A DNA stretch of 64,000 bases, taken from contig JAHIXK010000014.1 of the NCBI GenBank assembly GCA_018815245.1, positions 146,508 to 210,507 of the forward strand. The letters are read 5' to 3'. The position numbers and the translations under genes were made by a program. Source of the DNA: Gammaproteobacteria bacterium (GTDB taxonomy: Bacteria; Pseudomonadota; Gammaproteobacteria; Burkholderiales; Burkholderiaceae_B). Below are positions 37,571 through 46,369 of the stretch, piece by piece (positions within the stretch are counted from its first letter, which is position 1; the number at the start of each line of letters is the position of its first letter). The notes under the pieces were generated by a model. That model saw only the letters and a program-made list of their open reading frames with translations, made no database searches and was not told the DNA's origin.

Positions 37571-38611
37571 ATGAAAACCAGAATCACCGAGATGTTCAAT
37601 ATCCAGTACCCCTTGGTGTGCCCAGGCATGACCTATGTTGCCAACGCGGATCTGGTGGCCGCCACCAGCAACGCAGGCGGCCTGGGCATATTGGCCATTG
37701 GGCATTTGAACCCGGAACAAACACTGGCCGAAATTCGCAAGGTCAAAAGCCTGACCAGCAAGCCTTTTGGCATTGGTTGTGCGCTGATCATGCCGGGTGC
37801 GCGGGAAAACCTGGAGGTGGCCCTTGACGAGAAAGTGCCCGTGATCAATTTCAGTTTGGGCAGCGGTGCCGATGTGTGCAAACGCGTGCATGAATACGGC
37901 GGCAAAGTGATTGCCACCGTGGTGAGCGCCAAGCACGCCCTCAGTGCTGAAAAGGCGGGTGTGGACGCGTTGCTGGTAACTGGGCATGAGGCTGCAGCCC
38001 ACGGTGGTTCGGTTACCTCGCTGGTGCTGGTGCCCGCCATCCGGCAGGTCACGAACTTGCCCATCATTGCCGCAGGTGGTTTTGGAACTGGCGGTGGCCT
38101 GGTGGCTGCACTGGCCTTGGGCGCAGATGGCGTGGCAATGGGAACCCGCTGGGCAGCCTCGAAGGAAAGCCCGGTTCACGCCAATACCAAAGAATTGATT
38201 GTTAAAAAAGAAGCGGAAGACACCATTTACAGCAAGAACTTCGACAGCATTGCTTGCCGTGTCATGACCACGCACAATTCACGAAAAATCATGTCCAGAA
38301 AATTCAACCCCGTGCGCGCCATGTGGCGTGCCTGTCTGGCCGCACGCGAGATGAATAAACCTTTGTTGGGCATTTTAAAAGACGTATTCAAGATGGGCCT
38401 GGAACAGGCTTTGACCGTAAGCTTCTACGGTGCTGCCGTGCTGCAAATCCGCAAGGCAACACTGGAGGGAAATCATGAACAGGGTGTTCAGCTGATTGGT
38501 CAGGTACAGGGGCTGGTCAACGATGTGCCCACCGTTGAGGAACTGACCCAACGTGTCATGCACGAAGTGCGGGAAGCCTTGGTAGGCCTCAATGCACAGG
38601 CCGGGAAATAA
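37571..38611 (+). CDS. nitronate monooxygenase / FMN-dependent oxidoreductase
   Basis: A 346-residue TIM-barrel flavoprotein of the 2-nitropropane dioxygenase family. Conserved: YPLVCPGMTYVANADLVAA at the start, the catalytic-His motif GHEAAAHGG near 138, and FMN phosphate-binding GGFGTGGGL near 170 with GADGVAMGTRW. Cytoplasmic; it oxidises nitronates or related alkyl substrates. Divergent from ppnP. Confidence 0.9.
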   Translation: MKTRITEMFNIQYPLVCPGMTYVANADLVAATSNAGGLGILAIGHLNPEQTLAEIRKVKSLTSKPFGIGCALIMPGARENLEVALDEKVPVINFSLGSGADVCKRVHEYGGKVIATVVSAKHALSAEKAGVDALLVTGHEAAAHGGSVTSLVLVPAIRQVTNLPIIAAGGFGTGGGLVAALALGADGVAMGTRWAASKESPVHANTKELIVKKEAEDTIYSKNFDSIACRVMTTHNSRKIMSRKFNPVRAMWRACLAAREMNKPLLGILKDVFKMGLEQALTVSFYGAAVLQIRKATLEGNHEQGVQLIGQVQGLVNDVPTVEELTQRVMHEVREALVGLNAQAGK

Positions 38612-38626
38612 GATCAATTATCAGGA

Positions 38627-38908
38627 TCAGTCATCCCATTCATCATCGTCGTCATCGTTGTGATGGCGGTAGTGGTAGCGTTCATCCCAGTCGCCATCGT
38701 CGTGTTCATATTCAAACTCGTCTTCCTCCAGTACCAGGTACTCACCGGGACGCGCAAAACCAATGGCCGCGAACGCTGAAGGAATCAAAATATTGATGTC
38801 GATATTGGGCCTGCCGTGGCGCCAGCGGTGCTTGTCATCGCCTGCCTGTGCGGTTTGCATAAATGCGATTGTGACAACAATTGCCAGAAGGGAAACAAGC
38901 GTTTTCAT
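38627..38908 (-). CDS. small exported acidic protein
   Basis: A 93-residue protein with a signal peptide (MKTLVSLLAIVVTIAFMQTAQA, then GDDKH) and an extremely acidic, His-containing tail (DDDDDEWDD). ATG 38908 is preferred over upstream frames without a ribosome site. It may bind metal ions, which is inference. Unknown family; second gene after DUF4168 but separated from it by a terminator. Confidence 0.6.
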   Translation of the reverse strand: MKTLVSLLAIVVTIAFMQTAQAGDDKHRWRHGRPNIDINILIPSAFAAIGFARPGEYLVLEEDEFEYEHDDGDWDERYHYRHHNDDDDDEWDD

Positions 38909-38986
38909 GATGTACTCCGGATGACACAAAGCCATTTGATCTGCAAATAACTCGTTTGCAACTGGCCTGGTTGACAGAGCCTGGCG

Positions 38987-39028
38987 AAAAAAAAACACCC
39001 CAGCGGCGGCCTTGGCACGCATGGGGTG
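38987..39028 (-). terminator. Rho-independent terminator of the DUF4168 gene
   Basis: On the minus strand CACCCC and GGGGTG (39023-39028 and 38996-39001) flank a GC-rich loop and are followed by nine T (38987-38995). Confidence 0.8.
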
Positions 39029-39072
39029 CTCGCAGGAGGAGACAAAAAGTTCTCATCCAAGGGGCAAACTGA

Positions 39073-39489
39073 TTAATTCATCATCGACTTCACTTTGGCC
39101 TGAAGCTCCGGATTGCTTTGCAACGCAACCGCGATCTGGTTGTAAGTTGCCACCTCAAGGCCGGAATCTTCAATGACCTCCATCATTTTGTCAGTGGCTT
39201 CCTGTTGCAGCTGTGCTGCCTCGTCAGGTTGTTGGGTCGACTGCAAGCGTTCTGAATAATCGGTGCGAATTTCCTGCAAGGGTTTCTGCACCTCTGCAAA
39301 CTTTTCCAGGTCATCGTCGCGGAAGTCTGCTGCGGGCGCGGCCGGCGCAGTTTGGGGGGCAGAAGGCTGCCCGGGCGCACTGCCAGGCTGTCCAGGTGTG
39401 TTGCCAGGTTGCTGCTGCGCAAAGGCTGTTGCACCCATCCCCATGGACGCTGCGATCAAGGCTGCTGTAATTTGCTTTTTCATATTCAA
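39073..39489 (-). CDS. DUF4168 periplasmic protein
   Basis: A 138-residue exported protein: signal peptide (ALIAASMGMGATAFAQQ), a Pro/Gly/Gln-rich linker (TPGQPGSAPGQPS region), then the DUF4168 helical domain from about residue 55 (FRDDDLEKFAEVQKPLQEIR to YNQIAVALQSNPELQ). The start fits AGGAG 8 bases ahead. Function of DUF4168 is unknown. A sigma54-type promoter lies 30-50 bases upstream, next to a sigma54 two-component system. Confidence 0.82.
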   Translation of the reverse strand: MNMKKQITAALIAASMGMGATAFAQQQPGNTPGQPGSAPGQPSAPQTAPAAPAADFRDDDLEKFAEVQKPLQEIRTDYSERLQSTQQPDEAAQLQQEATDKMMEVIEDSGLEVATYNQIAVALQSNPELQAKVKSMMN

Positions 39490-39520
39490 TACTCCTGTTT
39501 ATAAAGGTCGCGCCCTTTCC

Positions 39521-39540
39521 TATGCCAGTACCGTGCCAGT
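39521..39540 (-). promoter_or_regulatory. sigma54 (-24/-12) promoter of the DUF4168 gene
   Basis: Minus strand reads TGGCACG-GTAC-TGGCA: a perfect -24 element, exactly 10 bp between the GG and GC dinucleotides, and one mismatch (TGGCA for TTGCA) at -12. Predicted start near 39511, 22 bases before the ATG. Confidence 0.65.
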
Positions 39541-39636
39541 TGCTTGAAATGTTTTCCAAGTAATTGATCCAGAAGTAAAACCGTTGTTTTTCTTGCTTAG
39601 GCCCTTGTGCTTTGATGGGCTGAAAAGTATGCAATC

Positions 39637-39660
39637 ATGTGCCACAATGGCACATGTGCC
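39637..39660. promoter_or_regulatory. compound palindrome upstream of the two-component operon
   Basis: Overlapping dyads: ATGTGCCA-CAA-TGGCACAT (8-bp arms, 39637-39655) and GGCACATGTGCC (12-bp perfect palindrome, 39649-39660). They lie about 35-50 bases before the histidine kinase start and about 130 bases upstream of the sigma54 promoter of DUF4168, a typical position for an NtrC-type enhancer. Confidence 0.6.
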
Positions 39661-39690
39661 GAAAAATCAAAGGTTAAAACCTGTTTGCGT

Positions 39691-41148
39691 ATGATCAAGA
39701 AACTGTTTGGCAGCTTGCGCATGGTGCTACTTGTACAAGTGGGCGTGCCCGTGCTGGTTTTGTTGGCCACCGTGTTGATTCTGGGCATGGGCTTCATCAA
39801 TCACCTGACCGAAGAAAGGTTGCAACGGGATTTAAAACAAGTGGCCCGTGCAATTCGGCTGCCAGTTAGTACCGCGCTGGAAACGCTGGATTTTGAACAG
39901 CTCAACAGCAGCCTGGAATCCATATTCGACATCAATGAAGTGTACGGCGCTTACCTGTTCGATGCCCAAGGCAATTTCCTCGTTTCGCTGGGTGCCGTAG
40001 AGCCCACGCAGGCACAGGCGAACAGGGCAATCGAACTGACGCTCGATGGCGAATTCGAGCAATACGAGAACATCAGCGGCAGAAATGTGTATTCGTTTTT
40101 TCTGCCCTTGTTCGAGCCCTCTGGCAGACCCAGTGGCCTGTTGCAGGTAACCCGCCTGAAAAGCGGCATTGAAGATGAACTTCGGTTGATCAGCCTGATC
40201 GCATGGTCTGGCTTCGGCACCGTGGCAATTCTGATCATCCTGGTGTTGACCTGGGCACACCGCCGGGCCATAGGTGCACCCTTGGGGCGTTTGCTCGACA
40301 GCATGCATGAAATTGAAAGCGGTCATTTAAGCCACCGCACCCAAGCTACGGGGCCGCACGAAGTCAAACGACTGGCCAATGGCTTGAATGGCATGCTCGA
40401 TTCCATTCAGCAGGCCGAGCAACAGGCCGAGCAACAGCGCGAGGAGCGCGCCGCCATGGTCGAGAAACTTCGGCAATCTGAAACACTGGCGGCTTTGGGA
40501 CAACTTTCAGCGGGTGTGGCCCACGAACTGGGTGCTCCGCTGACGGTGATTGACGGCAGGGCGCAACGCCTGATGCGGCAGCTGGACAAACCCGAACAAA
40601 TACGCGAACTGACCGACATTCGGGATCAGGTTCAGCGCATGACCCTGATTGTCAGGCAATTGCTGGACTACGGCCGCAACTCCCGCAGCCAGCGTAAACC
40701 CCTTGAAATTGGCCTGTTGGTGCAAAGTGCCGTGAAACAACATGATCAGGATAACAAATGCACACGCATTGTTCCCGGGCCGCGGCTGTTCATTCATACC
40801 GACAACTCCAGCATGGAACAAGTGCTGTCGAACTTGTTGCGCAACGCCTGGCAGGCCGACCCGCAGGGTGAAGTGCGCATTGGCTGGCAACAAATCTCGC
40901 CAGTGCAGGTTCAAATTTACGTAGACGACAGTGGCGCGGGCATTCCCATCGAACAGCGCAGCCGCGTGCTTGAACCATTCTTCACCACCAAAACACCGGG
41001 CAATGGCAGCGGGCTTGGCCTGGCCATTGTTCAGCGCATTGTTCGCGAGCATGGCGGGCACATTCAGATATCCGACAACCCCACAGGGCAGGGCACCCGC
41101 ATGGAACTGACTTTTCCAATGGCCATCAACAATGAGGAACAGGCATGA
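39691..41148 (+). CDS. sensor histidine kinase (NtrB/HAMP type)
   Basis: A 485-residue membrane kinase: TM1 about residues 11-35, a periplasmic sensor region to about 165, TM2 about 167-188, a HAMP domain, a dimerisation helix rich in EQQAEQQ, and the H-box with phospho-accepting H278 ([10 protein letters not shown]). An HATPase domain follows (N-box [13 protein letters not shown]1 DDSGAGIP, G2 [10 protein letters not shown]). ATG 39691 is chosen at MIKKLF; a longer frame has no site. Its end overlaps the response regulator start (ATGA), so both are translated together. Confidence 0.92.
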   Translation: MIKKLFGSLRMVLLVQVGVPVLVLLATVLILGMGFINHLTEERLQRDLKQVARAIRLPVSTALETLDFEQLNSSLESIFDINEVYGAYLFDAQGNFLVSLGAVEPTQAQANRAIELTLDGEFEQYENISGRNVYSFFLPLFEPSGRPSGLLQVTRLKSGIEDELRLISLIAWSGFGTVAILIILVLTWAHRRAIGAPLGRLLDSMHEIESGHLSHRTQATGPHEVKRLANGLNGMLDSIQQAEQQAEQQREERAAMVEKLRQSETLAALGQLSAGVAHELGAPLTVIDGRAQRLMRQLDKPEQIRELTDIRDQVQRMTLIVRQLLDYGRNSRSQRKPLEIGLLVQSAVKQHDQDNKCTRIVPGPRLFIHTDNSSMEQVLSNLLRNAWQADPQGEVRIGWQQISPVQVQIYVDDSGAGIPIEQRSRVLEPFFTTKTPGNGSGLGLAIVQRIVREHGGHIQISDNPTGQGTRMELTFPMAINNEEQA

Positions 41149-42563
41149 GCAGTTCAGTAAGCAGTTCGGCCATGGAAGTGTTGTTGCTCGAGGACGACCC
41201 AGCCTTGCACCAGTTGATTGTTGAAGAACTGGAGTCTGAAGGTTACCGGGTGCAGGGGTGCCACACCGTGGCCGATGCAAAAATGGCATTGCAGGGCAAA
41301 GGTTTCGACCTGATTGTCACCGACCTTCGTTTGCCCGACGGAAACGGAATGGATCTGGTCAAGGCATTCCAACACGCCGGGCAGAATGGCACGCCGCCCG
41401 CTGTTGTCGTGATTACCGCATTTGGCAGCGTTCGGCAGGCAGTCAAGGCGCTACAGGCAGGGGCGGATGATTTTCTGACCAAACCGCTTGATCTTGAGCA
41501 CCTGCTGCTCAGCGCCAGGCGCGTGCTGTCCAATCGCGCCATACGCAGCGAACTGCAGCAGTTTCGGCAATTGAATACCGACCACGGGTTTCATGGCTTG
41601 TACGGCAAAAGCCCGGCCATGCACAAATTGTTTGAACAAATCCAGATGCTGGCCAAAGCACAAGGCCCGGTGCTGATACTGGGTGAAAGCGGCACCGGCA
41701 AAGAACTGATCGCCCGCGCAGTGCATGCAGAAAGCGCACGTGCCAACAAACCATTTTTGGCGGTGAACTGTGCCGGCATACCCGCCGAGCTGCTGGAAAG
41801 CGAATTCTTCGGCCACGCCAGTGGTTCATTCACCGGTGCAAAAACCGGGCGCAAAGGCCTGCTACAGGAAGCCGATGGAGGCACGCTGCTGCTGGACGAA
41901 ATTGGTGAAATGCCCCTGATTCTGCAAGCCAAATTGCTTCGTGCCCTGCAAGACGGCTGGATACGCCCCGTGGGCGAAGACAAGGAAATACAAGTGGATG
42001 TCCGCATACTGGCCGCCACGCATCAAGACCTGCGCAAAGCGGTCGAGGAAGGGCGTTTCAGGCAAGACCTGTACTACCGCCTGGAAACATTCGGCATCCA
42101 TGTGCCACCGGTTCGGGACCGTGAAGACGACATTGACTTGCTGGCGCTGCGTTTTCTTCGCCTGTCCGCCACTGCGCAGCAAAAAAAAGTAAAAGGCTTC
42201 ACAGCCGATGCCCTGAAAGCACTGCGCCGTTACAGCTTTCCCGGCAACGTGCGCGAACTTCAAAACGTGGTGGAACGTGCTGTGGTGTTTTGCGCCACCG
42301 ACAGCATTGGATTGAAAGACCTGCCAGAACGTGTGCAACTTAATACCGGCAGCCAGAACAATATTGCTGGCCACACCAACCTGAAACACCACGAGACCGC
42401 CTTGCTGGAGGGCCAGGTGTGGCCCACGCTGGATGAAATGCAAAAACGCTACGTGCAGCTGATTCTGAAAGAAGTGGACGGCAACAAGCGCCGTGCCGCA
42501 GCCCTGTTGGGCATTGGCAGGCGAACCTTGTACCGCTGGCTTGGGGAAGAGGAATCGACGTAA
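41145..42563 (+). CDS. sigma54-dependent response regulator (NtrC family)
   Basis: A 472-residue three-domain activator. Receiver: acidic pocket E16-D17-D18 and phospho-acceptor D60 (VTDLRLPDGNG). AAA+ domain: Walker A GESGTGKE (180-187), Walker B LLLDEIGEMP, and the sigma54-contacting loop, which reads GSFTGA (227-232) instead of GAFTGA. Fis-type HTH near the C terminus (NKRRAAALLGIGRRTLYRW). Activates sigma54 promoters from a distant enhancer; the adjacent palindrome and the DUF4168 -24/-12 promoter are its likely targets. Confidence 0.95.
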   Translation: MSSSVSSSAMEVLLLEDDPALHQLIVEELESEGYRVQGCHTVADAKMALQGKGFDLIVTDLRLPDGNGMDLVKAFQHAGQNGTPPAVVVITAFGSVRQAVKALQAGADDFLTKPLDLEHLLLSARRVLSNRAIRSELQQFRQLNTDHGFHGLYGKSPAMHKLFEQIQMLAKAQGPVLILGESGTGKELIARAVHAESARANKPFLAVNCAGIPAELLESEFFGHASGSFTGAKTGRKGLLQEADGGTLLLDEIGEMPLILQAKLLRALQDGWIRPVGEDKEIQVDVRILAATHQDLRKAVEEGRFRQDLYYRLETFGIHVPPVRDREDDIDLLALRFLRLSATAQQKKVKGFTADALKALRRYSFPGNVRELQNVVERAVVFCATDSIGLKDLPERVQLNTGSQNNIAGHTNLKHHETALLEGQVWPTLDEMQKRYVQLILKEVDGNKRRAAALLGIGRRTLYRWLGEEEST

Positions 42564-42668
42564 TTGCCCACACAATTACAGGATTGTCTTATACCCCTCA
42601 ATGCCGACTACACGGCGTGGATGAGTGAGGTGGGCATGGTCATGTCTAATCACTTAGGGGGGGTCTAA

Positions 42669-42906
42669 GTGAACCCCGAGTGGAACCATTATCAAAAAAC
42701 AATCGCAGCATGCTGTGTGCTGTTCTCAGTCAGTGCTTTTGCCGCGCCCCCATCAGAAGCATCACTCAATGAGTTGTTGGTTGTAACAAATGCCCAGCGT
42801 GATGCAAAAGTCAATGGTTTATATGCAAACAATGGCGCAGGGCCTTATGCCCCAAATGCAGAAAATTCAGCGAGAGTTTTTGGAAGAACTGAAGGCGGCG
42901 CAATAG
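42669..42906 (+). pseudogene. broken DUF2059-like exported protein gene
   Basis: An open frame starts with a signal peptide (CCVLFSVSAFA-APPSEAS) and LNELLVVTNAQ, as in DUF2059 proteins, then turns to unrelated sequence. A different frame of the same stretch continues plausibly (QKSMVYMQTMAQGLMPQMQ, then FLEELKAAQ) and stops at 42906. The best reading is a frameshift near 42800 and an early stop in a once longer gene, left at the edge of the integron. Confidence 0.55.
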
Positions 42907-43139
42907 AAATATTGGCTTACGATCCCGTTTATTTGCAGGGGGGATTACCGTCTTCATGACGCCCCACAAATGCGGGGTGGTGCATATTGGTTTTTTTCGT
43001 ACAGCAAGGCTGGGTATGGGTTTCAGCGATTGCTTGTTTATTAAGCAACGGGGTGAATGGAGCAGATTGCTTGCCGTTAAATACCGATTAATTTACATTT
43101 TGACACTATTGCAATTACATTTCGAACAAAAACAGGGCC
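42907..43139. other. remnant sequence between DUF2059 fragment and intI
   Basis: No intact gene. A short frame (LHDAPQMRGGAYWFFSYSK) ending near 43043 looks protein-like and may be another decayed fragment. Confidence 0.35.
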
Positions 43140-44068
43140 TCAGTATTGGCCGGCGGTAGCCATGGTGGATCGAGAAAGCGAGTCCAAAGGACTAGCCACA
43201 CCACCTACACAATTCGCAACGTGTGTGTAAATCATGGTGGTGTTCAAGTCGTTGTGCCCAAGCAAGGTTTGAACGGTTCTAACATCTGCGCCAGATTGAA
43301 GTAAGTGCGTTGCGAAGCTATGCCGCAGCGTGTGCGGTGAATGCCGCTAACAGGACAAGCGGACGTTCTTTCTTGTGGGAATACCCAGAACCAAGCCCAA
43401 CTCTCGGGAGCGCGGTGATACTTCGCCTGTAGCGCATGAGGAAGCTCTACCCCTGGCAATGCATTGGCCCTGTCGCCCTTCCACACGTTGTTCGCGTATT
43501 GCAACTGATTTTTTAACGAACTTGCAAGCGAAGCTGGAAGCATGACAACTCTGTCTTTGTCACCTTTTCCGCATCGAATGATGATGCAGTTGTGGTCAAA
43601 ATCAATGTCTTTTGTGCGCAGGCGAAGTGCCTCCATAATTCGCATGCCGGTGCCGTATAGCAGTTTGGCGACCAGCAAGTGAACTCCTTCAAGGTTACCA
43701 AAGGCACAGGTAACTTCTTGGCGAGTGAGCACCACGGGCAATCGCTTGGAAGTAATGGGGCGACTCACTTCCTCGAGCCAAGGCAGGTCTTGCTTCAGAA
43801 CCTCGCGATAGAGAAAGAGTAAAGCGGACAACGCCTGCTTGTGTGTCGATGCCGAAACTTTTCGCTTAACGCTGAGATACTGCAAGAATGCTTCAACTTG
43901 TGCAGCAGACATTTCTGCCGGGTGCTGCAAGTTGTGAAAGCGTATGTAGAACCGAACCCAGTAAACGTAGGCTTTTTCGGTTGCATAGGAATAGTGTTTG
44001 TATCGAATTGCAGTGCGCAATTGGTCAAGCAAACGTGGCGAGTTTTGGGTTTTAGTTATACTGTTCAT
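43140..44068 (-). pseudogene. intI: integron integrase, inactivated by deletion/frameshift
   Basis: A tyrosine recombinase with clear IntI identity: N-terminal SAM-like domain (YATEKAYVYWVRFYIRFH, then AEMSAAQVEAFLQYLS), first catalytic Arg in LLYGTGMRIMEALRLR, and the IntI-specific patch (VELPHALQAKYHRAP, then WVFPQER). After CPVSG near residue 234 the usual linker of about 30 residues is missing, and the conserved [30 protein letters not shown] and IYTHV sequence with the catalytic Tyr follows in another frame, ending at 43140. The in-frame product would lack HxxR and the Tyr, so it should be inactive. The start at 44068 (MNSITK) lies inside the LexA box. Confidence 0.85.
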
Positions 44069-44078
44069 AAGTACAGTA
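44059..44078. promoter_or_regulatory. LexA (SOS) box controlling intI
   Basis: TACTGT-N8-ACAGTA matches the E. coli LexA consensus at every conserved position. It overlaps the intI -10 box and start codon, the arrangement known for SOS-regulated integron integrases. Confidence 0.85.
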
Positions 44079-44104
44079 TATTTCTCAATCGCTACGCTGT
44101 ACAA
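44075..44104 (-). promoter_or_regulatory. intI promoter
   Basis: Minus-strand TTGTAC (44099-44104), 18-bp spacer, TATACT (44075-44080). Predicted start lies at or just before the intI ATG, so the transcript would be nearly leaderless. Confidence 0.6.
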
Positions 44105-44181
44105 AGGGCTCACTCGGTTGGTGTCGCCCCAAGGGTGATGTTCGGATAAATGGATATCGCCGTTATTGTTCGATAAAACTA

Positions 44182-44188
44182 GTTAGCT
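44182..44188 (+). other. attI recombination core
   Basis: GTTAGCT lies 114 bases from the intI start on the 5' side and directly before the first cassette gene; this is where a cassette array begins. The surrounding 60-70 bases (44120-44188) are taken as attI. Only the core and position support this. Confidence 0.6.
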
Positions 44189-44192
44189 TTCT

Positions 44193-44591
44193 ATGTCACT
44201 GAATTTGAAATTTGCATTTATCGTTGCGCTGATGGTTCCCGTTTTGTGTGCGATATGGACCGTACTTTCGCACCACCAATCACTGGCCACTCTACGAGTT
44301 GAATTGATCCAGTCGCAACTGCCTGGCCTTATGGTCATGGTTGTTGTGCTATCCGCACCTGGATTTCTTCTCTTCTTTGCGGCCCATCTGGCCGGTCGGC
44401 CATGGTTTAGCGTGGTTTGTTTTTCAATCGCCGCACTCTTCGCAACAGTACTTGCTGCACTATCCTTGGTGCCCGGCGGCGGCATGGGAATTTCTGCTTT
44501 GGCTACGACGGAAGCACTTATTGCTGCTTTGGCACTCATTGTGGCTTCAGGCTTTTGGCTGAAGCGAAAGCTAACTAGTCGCTCGAGCTGA
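44193..44591 (+). CDS. cassette 1: small membrane protein, unknown
   Basis: A 132-residue protein with four predicted membrane helices (FAFIVALMVPVLCAIW; MVMVVVLSAPGFLLFFAAHLA; VVCFSIAALFATVLAALS; ALIAALALIVASGFW). It begins 5 bases after the attI core, so there is hardly room for a ribosome site and its expression depends on a promoter in or near intI. The stop is inside attC 1, as is usual for cassette genes. Family not recognised. Confidence 0.7.
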   Translation: MSLNLKFAFIVALMVPVLCAIWTVLSHHQSLATLRVELIQSQLPGLMVMVVVLSAPGFLLFFAAHLAGRPWFSVVCFSIAALFATVLAALSLVPGGGMGISALATTEALIAALALIVASGFWLKRKLTSRSS

Positions 44592-44637
44592 CGTCCTTCG
44601 GCAAGCCTGAGTCCGCAGCTCAGCTCCGACGTTAGCC
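44569..44637 (+). repeat. attC 1
   Basis: AGCTAAC ... GTTAGCC, 69 bp, with imperfect internal complementarity (CTCGAGCT with AGCTCAGC). Confidence 0.75.
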
Positions 44638-44662
44638 ATCAACCCAATACTATGGATGCCAT

Positions 44663-45688
44663 ATGAACGATAAAATTGCAAACGACAACGATTCAAACGC
44701 CAATGACGGAACATCTGGTGATGTTGCCATTATTGGAGAGTCATCAAAGTCTACGCAGGTGTCCCTCCAGACTTTACAGGGTATTTACAACGAACTTACC
44801 GGAAAATCTGAAGAAGTCGGAAAATCATATAGCAAACCGATTCGGTTGAAATTTAGTGATATTGAACAACTCAATCACAAGATAACTCAGGCATGCGAAC
44901 AATATAACGTCGTTTCTGGTAACTGCACAGCTACCGTTTATTACGTAGACGATACTCGAGACCAATTCAGTTCATTTGACCGTTTTCGGTTGCACAATAC
45001 AGGCACAACCAGTCCAGTTGAAAGTGTTCTTCTTAAGTACAATTTTCTGGTTATCCTACCAAAAACAAAGAAGCCGCAGTCCTACACCGTCTCAATTCGT
45101 CTGGCATCTCGTGTGGCAGTTGCTAAGCGTATGGAAAGTGAATTTTTTGGTGCACCACCATCAATATTCAGGTTAATGGGAAATCGCACAGCTGTCATAG
45201 AAATTCAATATGTGGACTACATGGTTGCTAGAAATTTCCTCAACCTCATTGATGAGTGGTTCAAAGGAATACCAACGGCACCCGAATTCAAACAACTGCA
45301 TTGGCTGCAAGCCAGAAGTCACCTAATTCCACGTCTAGCACGGTTTGCTACAGCCATTTTCGTGGCCCTATTAATCGTCACACTTCTTCCCACATTCATT
45401 GCTCAGGGCACAACCGATTTACTGTCATTTGGACGGTTCTTGGGCTATGCTCTTCTCGGAACATACACCGCATACACATTGGCGGGCTGGTCTGCTACAT
45501 TCATTGAGAGCTCACTTGACCACTACTCAGAGCTGTCCTACCTGCAGCTCACAAAAGGTGATGCAATAGAAATCTCAAAAGCCGAACGCAGTAACACGTT
45601 TGCAATCGCAAAAGGCATCGGAGGTTTCATTTTGACTATCAGCGTGTCCGTTGGCACTAAAGTTGTAGCAAATATTCTGACGCCATGA
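44663..45688 (+). CDS. cassette 2: protein with two C-terminal membrane helices, unknown
   Basis: A 341-residue protein. The first 210 residues are soluble and rich in Asn, Ser and Lys, with a low-complexity start (NDNDSNANDGTSGD). Two membrane helices lie about residues 230-280 (FATAIFVALLIVTLLPTFIA and FGRFLGYALLGTYTAYTLAG), with a possible third near the end (GGFILTISVSVGTKVVANIL). Codon use is more AT-rich than the flanking chromosome, fitting foreign origin. No family recognised. Confidence 0.75.
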   Translation: MNDKIANDNDSNANDGTSGDVAIIGESSKSTQVSLQTLQGIYNELTGKSEEVGKSYSKPIRLKFSDIEQLNHKITQACEQYNVVSGNCTATVYYVDDTRDQFSSFDRFRLHNTGTTSPVESVLLKYNFLVILPKTKKPQSYTVSIRLASRVAVAKRMESEFFGAPPSIFRLMGNRTAVIEIQYVDYMVARNFLNLIDEWFKGIPTAPEFKQLHWLQARSHLIPRLARFATAIFVALLIVTLLPTFIAQGTTDLLSFGRFLGYALLGTYTAYTLAGWSATFIESSLDHYSELSYLQLTKGDAIEISKAERSNTFAIAKGIGGFILTISVSVGTKVVANILTP

Positions 45689-45689
45689 C

Positions 45690-45752
45690 GGCTAACCTTG
45701 CGTTCGAGTGGGTCGCCGCAAAAGCGCGGCGCCCCTCAACTTTACGTTAGCC
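45690..45752 (+). repeat. attC 2
   Basis: GGCTAAC ... GTTAGCC, 63 bp; the inner arms GGGTCGCCGC and GCGCGGCGCCCC pair around AAAA. Confidence 0.85.
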
Positions 45753-45771
45753 GTCATAGGGGAACGCACAT

Positions 45772-46368
45772 ATGCCGGAGTCAGACGCCGAAATCCTTAT
45801 CGCCTTGCGCGAGTCGGCAAGTGCTGAGCTTGAGTTCTTCTCGAACAAGGGGAAAGAGGAGCGCGAACGATGGGTCGTCCTCACATTCCTTCAGCGGAGG
45901 TCAATAGCGTTCGTTGAGAGCGAGGTCACCTCGCCAGAGCAGAACAGCGAGAAGGATGTTTGCTTCGGCAACGCCAGCTTTCAGATCAAAGAGATCGTGA
46001 ATCCTGGGCTCAGGCGCGGAGCGGACCTCAAGGCCGACTACGAACGCCTGAAGTCCGCCTCAAAGCTCGACGAACTGGTAGGCCCAGCGTCCGCCTACGA
46101 TGTGCCGCAGCCCACGACGGTCTACTCACTTGTCCTTGGCGAAGCGACGGCACTCGCGCGCGATCCAAAGTACGCGACTACCAAGGCGAACCTTGATCTT
46201 CTCTTCTACGTGACTCGCTCGCGTGCGGCACTTATCCGCGAAGCAGAAGTGGACAGAGGCCAACTGCAGCAACTCGGCTGGCGTTCAATTTCATGCCTCG
46301 CTGGCGAGCAGGCAAGCATACTGTTCGCACGGCCTGACGCACCGGCCTTTCTCCGTACGGTCAAATGA
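45772..46368 (+). CDS. cassette 3: DUF1780-like protein
   Basis: A 198-residue cytoplasmic protein. FFSNKGKEERERWVVLTFLQRR near residue 20 and QLGWRSISCLAGEQASILF, then ARPDAPAFLR, at the end match the conserved ends of the DUF1780 family known from pseudomonads. A structural relation to nucleases has been proposed for that family, but function is unknown. Codon use is more GC-rich than cassette 2, so the cassettes have different origins. Confidence 0.7.
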   Translation: MPESDAEILIALRESASAELEFFSNKGKEERERWVVLTFLQRRSIAFVESEVTSPEQNSEKDVCFGNASFQIKEIVNPGLRRGADLKADYERLKSASKLDELVGPASAYDVPQPTTVYSLVLGEATALARDPKYATTKANLDLLFYVTRSRAALIREAEVDRGQLQQLGWRSISCLAGEQASILFARPDAPAFLRTVK

Positions 46369-46369
46369 C

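Noticed and set aside
39630-39655. TGGCAC-N4-TTGC on the minus strand as a second sigma54 promoter
   Set aside because: The spacing between GG and GC is 9 bp, not 10, which abolishes sigma54 promoter function; the motif is better explained as part of the palindrome.
42669-42959. 96-residue protein as a genuine intact gene
   Set aside because: The DUF2059-like pattern changes frame near 42800, so the open frame is a product of a frameshift.
43244-44113. Calling intI an intact 289-residue integrase
   Set aside because: The frame ends in unrelated residues while [12 protein letters not shown] and the IYTHV tyrosine region are present in another frame.
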